From positions 496,001 through 560,000 of the forward strand of contig JANEZZ010000302.1 in NCBI GenBank assembly GCA_026122225.1: DNA of 64,000 nucleotides, given 5' to 3'. The first letter of the stretch is position 1, and each line of letters opens with the position of its first letter. This document shows positions 62,690-64,000 of the stretch, one piece after another. The translations under genes and the position numbers were made by a program. This DNA is from Heloderma charlesbogerti (lineage: Eukaryota > Chordata > Lepidosauria > Squamata > Helodermatidae). The notes below the pieces were generated by a model. The model was not told the DNA's origin, searched no databases, and saw only the letters and a program-made list of their open reading frames with translations.

Positions 62690-63170
62690 AGCTCACAAAC
62701 AAAGCAAATGGCTTGGTGCCAGGTTACCTAAAGGACCGTCTCCTCTCTTATATACCTGCCTGTACCCTAAGATCATCCTCAACAGTCCTTCTCTGGGAAC
62801 CACCACCAAAGGAAGTGAGGTGGGTGGCTACTAAGAAGCAGGCCTTTTCTACTGTAGCACCCTAGTTATGGAATGATCTTCCCAGAGAGGCTTGTCTGAC
62901 GTCTACGTTGTGCTCTTTCCGGTGCTGGGTGAAGACCTTGTTTTTCCAGGCATTTTAGTCTTTCAGTTTTTGTTTTAAAACTGTTACTGTATTTTAAATC
63001 TTTGCACTGCTGCTGGGTTTTATATTGGTTTTTACTTTTATTCTATACTGTAGTTTTGAACTTTTATACTGCATCTTATGTTGTATTTTATGGTTTTAAT
63101 TGTTGTGAACTGCCCAGAGAGCTTCAGCTATTGGTCGGTATAGGAATGAAATAAATAAGTAAATAAAGAT
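62690..63170 (+). repeat. Longest copy of the TAAATAA-tailed repeat
   Basis: AAATGGCTTGGTGCCAGGTT, ACCTAAAGGACCGTCTCCTC ... GCAGGCCTTTTCTACTGTAG ... GTGAACTGCCCAGAGAGCTT, CAGCTATTGGTCGGTATAGG and AATAAATAAGTAAATAAA. It shares its 3' end with 50405-50551. Confidence 0.75.
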
Positions 63171-64000
63171 GGAAGCATCTATCCTCTGTTGCTTGCTTCC
63201 CAGACAACCCCCCTCATTCCTGACCACTGGCTGTACTGGGTGGGGCTGATGAGAGTTGGAGTCTAAGAACAGCTGGAGGGCCACAGGATGCTGAACCCTG
63301 ATCTACTTTCTCTGAATATATGTCACCCCTGTCAGGTCTCCTTCAAGGGCTACTTCAGGTGGTTAGGTTCTGTGACCAGGGGGAGCTGGTAACAGTCCAA
63401 GTATGCTAGGAGCAGGTGTCAAATCAGGGGTCAAGTTCCATGGCAGCAGTTAAGGGTGGGGTGGGGAGCAGAAACTTAGGATGTTGGTCAGACTAAGGAG
63501 CAAACTCTGGGGTTTTATAGGGCCTGGTGGTCAGGGATTGGCCCTTGGGGTCAGCTGATTGGCCCTTGTGCTCCAGACTGGTACTGTAGCCTCAATGGCA
63601 CCCTTAAAGCAGAGTGTTCAGTCTTACAGGAGCTGTGGTTGAAGACACACACCCTCCCAGAACCTTCATGAACAGACATTGATACAACTGTTGTCCATAA
63701 ACCTGTCTACTTCTCCACCCAAAACATGTTGAAAGAAACCATCCTTAGCACAGATGAATGGAAAGCAGATGTGTTTGTTTTGTGTGTACATAAATCTGGA
63801 GTTCTCACTACAGAAATTTATTCTGCAGATAGCAGTCCTCTTATAGGAAAAAGGGGGTTGCGATCTTGCCAAATGTTAAGGCATTGTAAACTCTTCAGTG
63901 GGTGAGTTAGGCATGTGCAGAAATCTGTCTAATGGAAATTAACAGGGCTCTCAGCTTTGGCTGGATTGTGCCTCTGATTAGCAACATCACCACTGCTAAA

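Larger units (their letters stand above)
59377..64000 (-). other. IGSF9B intron (5' end beyond window), repeats only
   Basis: No upstream exon was recognised. The stretch holds non-LTR repeat pieces (60000-60560, 60695-60790, 61940-62475, 62690-63170), a CR1 end (62510-62620) and a half copy of the palindromic repeat (63205-63300). Positions 60800-61930 and 63310-64000 show nothing recognised. Confidence 0.7.

Noticed and set aside
59377..64000. Search for the missing Ig4 N-terminal exon
   Set aside because: No segment with an Ig B-strand cysteine and C-strand tryptophan followed by a phase-0 donor was recognised; the exon probably lies beyond the window.

Overview
The window is vertebrate nuclear DNA, most likely from a squamate reptile. 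It has long introns, dinucleotide and tetranucleotide microsatellites, and a dense mix of old transposable elements: CR1 LINEs ending in ATTCTATG repeats, a BovB LINE 3' end, hAT-type DNA elements, short inverted-repeat elements, tRNA-derived and 5S-like SINEs, and at least one solo LTR. BovB together with CR1 and these SINEs points to a lepidosaur, but the species cannot be named from this window.

The only protein-coding gene I can support is IGSF9B (immunoglobulin superfamily member 9B, Turtle homolog B) on the minus strand. Twelve coding exons can be placed between 59376 (most 5' in the window) and the stop codon at 6756-6758. They join in frame with matching splice phases into 3207 nt (1068 residues plus stop). 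In order they encode the C-terminal half of an Ig domain (probably Ig4), Ig5, two fibronectin type III domains, one transmembrane helix and a long cytoplasmic tail ending in a PDZ-ligand-like ATLL. The signal peptide and the more N-terminal Ig domains must lie beyond position 64000. The protein family is a neuronal adhesion molecule of inhibitory synapses.

Layout: 1-6755 is downstream flank or 3' UTR. 6756-7916 holds the last two coding exons. 7917-33155 is a 25-kb intron containing most of the mobile elements: a broken non-LTR element at 9.1-11.4 kb, a complete hAT-type element with an 8-bp target duplication at 13.6-15.4 kb, an inverted-repeat element and a CR1 fragment at 17.7-19.8 kb, a solo LTR at 20.2-20.8 kb and others. 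33156-34787 is one very large exon for most of the cytoplasmic tail. 34788-59235 carries the membrane-proximal and extracellular exons separated by repeat-filled introns. 59377-64000 is intron with repeats only.

I found no independent second gene, no functional tRNA or rRNA gene and no CRISPR-like array. The more interesting observations are: an in-frame stop created by the donor site after the large exon, followed by a plausible intronic poly(A) signal, which could give an isoform without the PDZ ligand; a roughly 120-nt pyrimidine microsatellite just upstream of one acceptor; a GC-rich block at 40.8-41.8 kb with CCAAT, TATA and AATAAA signals in the sense direction of the gene; and several small inverted-repeat families present in two or more copies.
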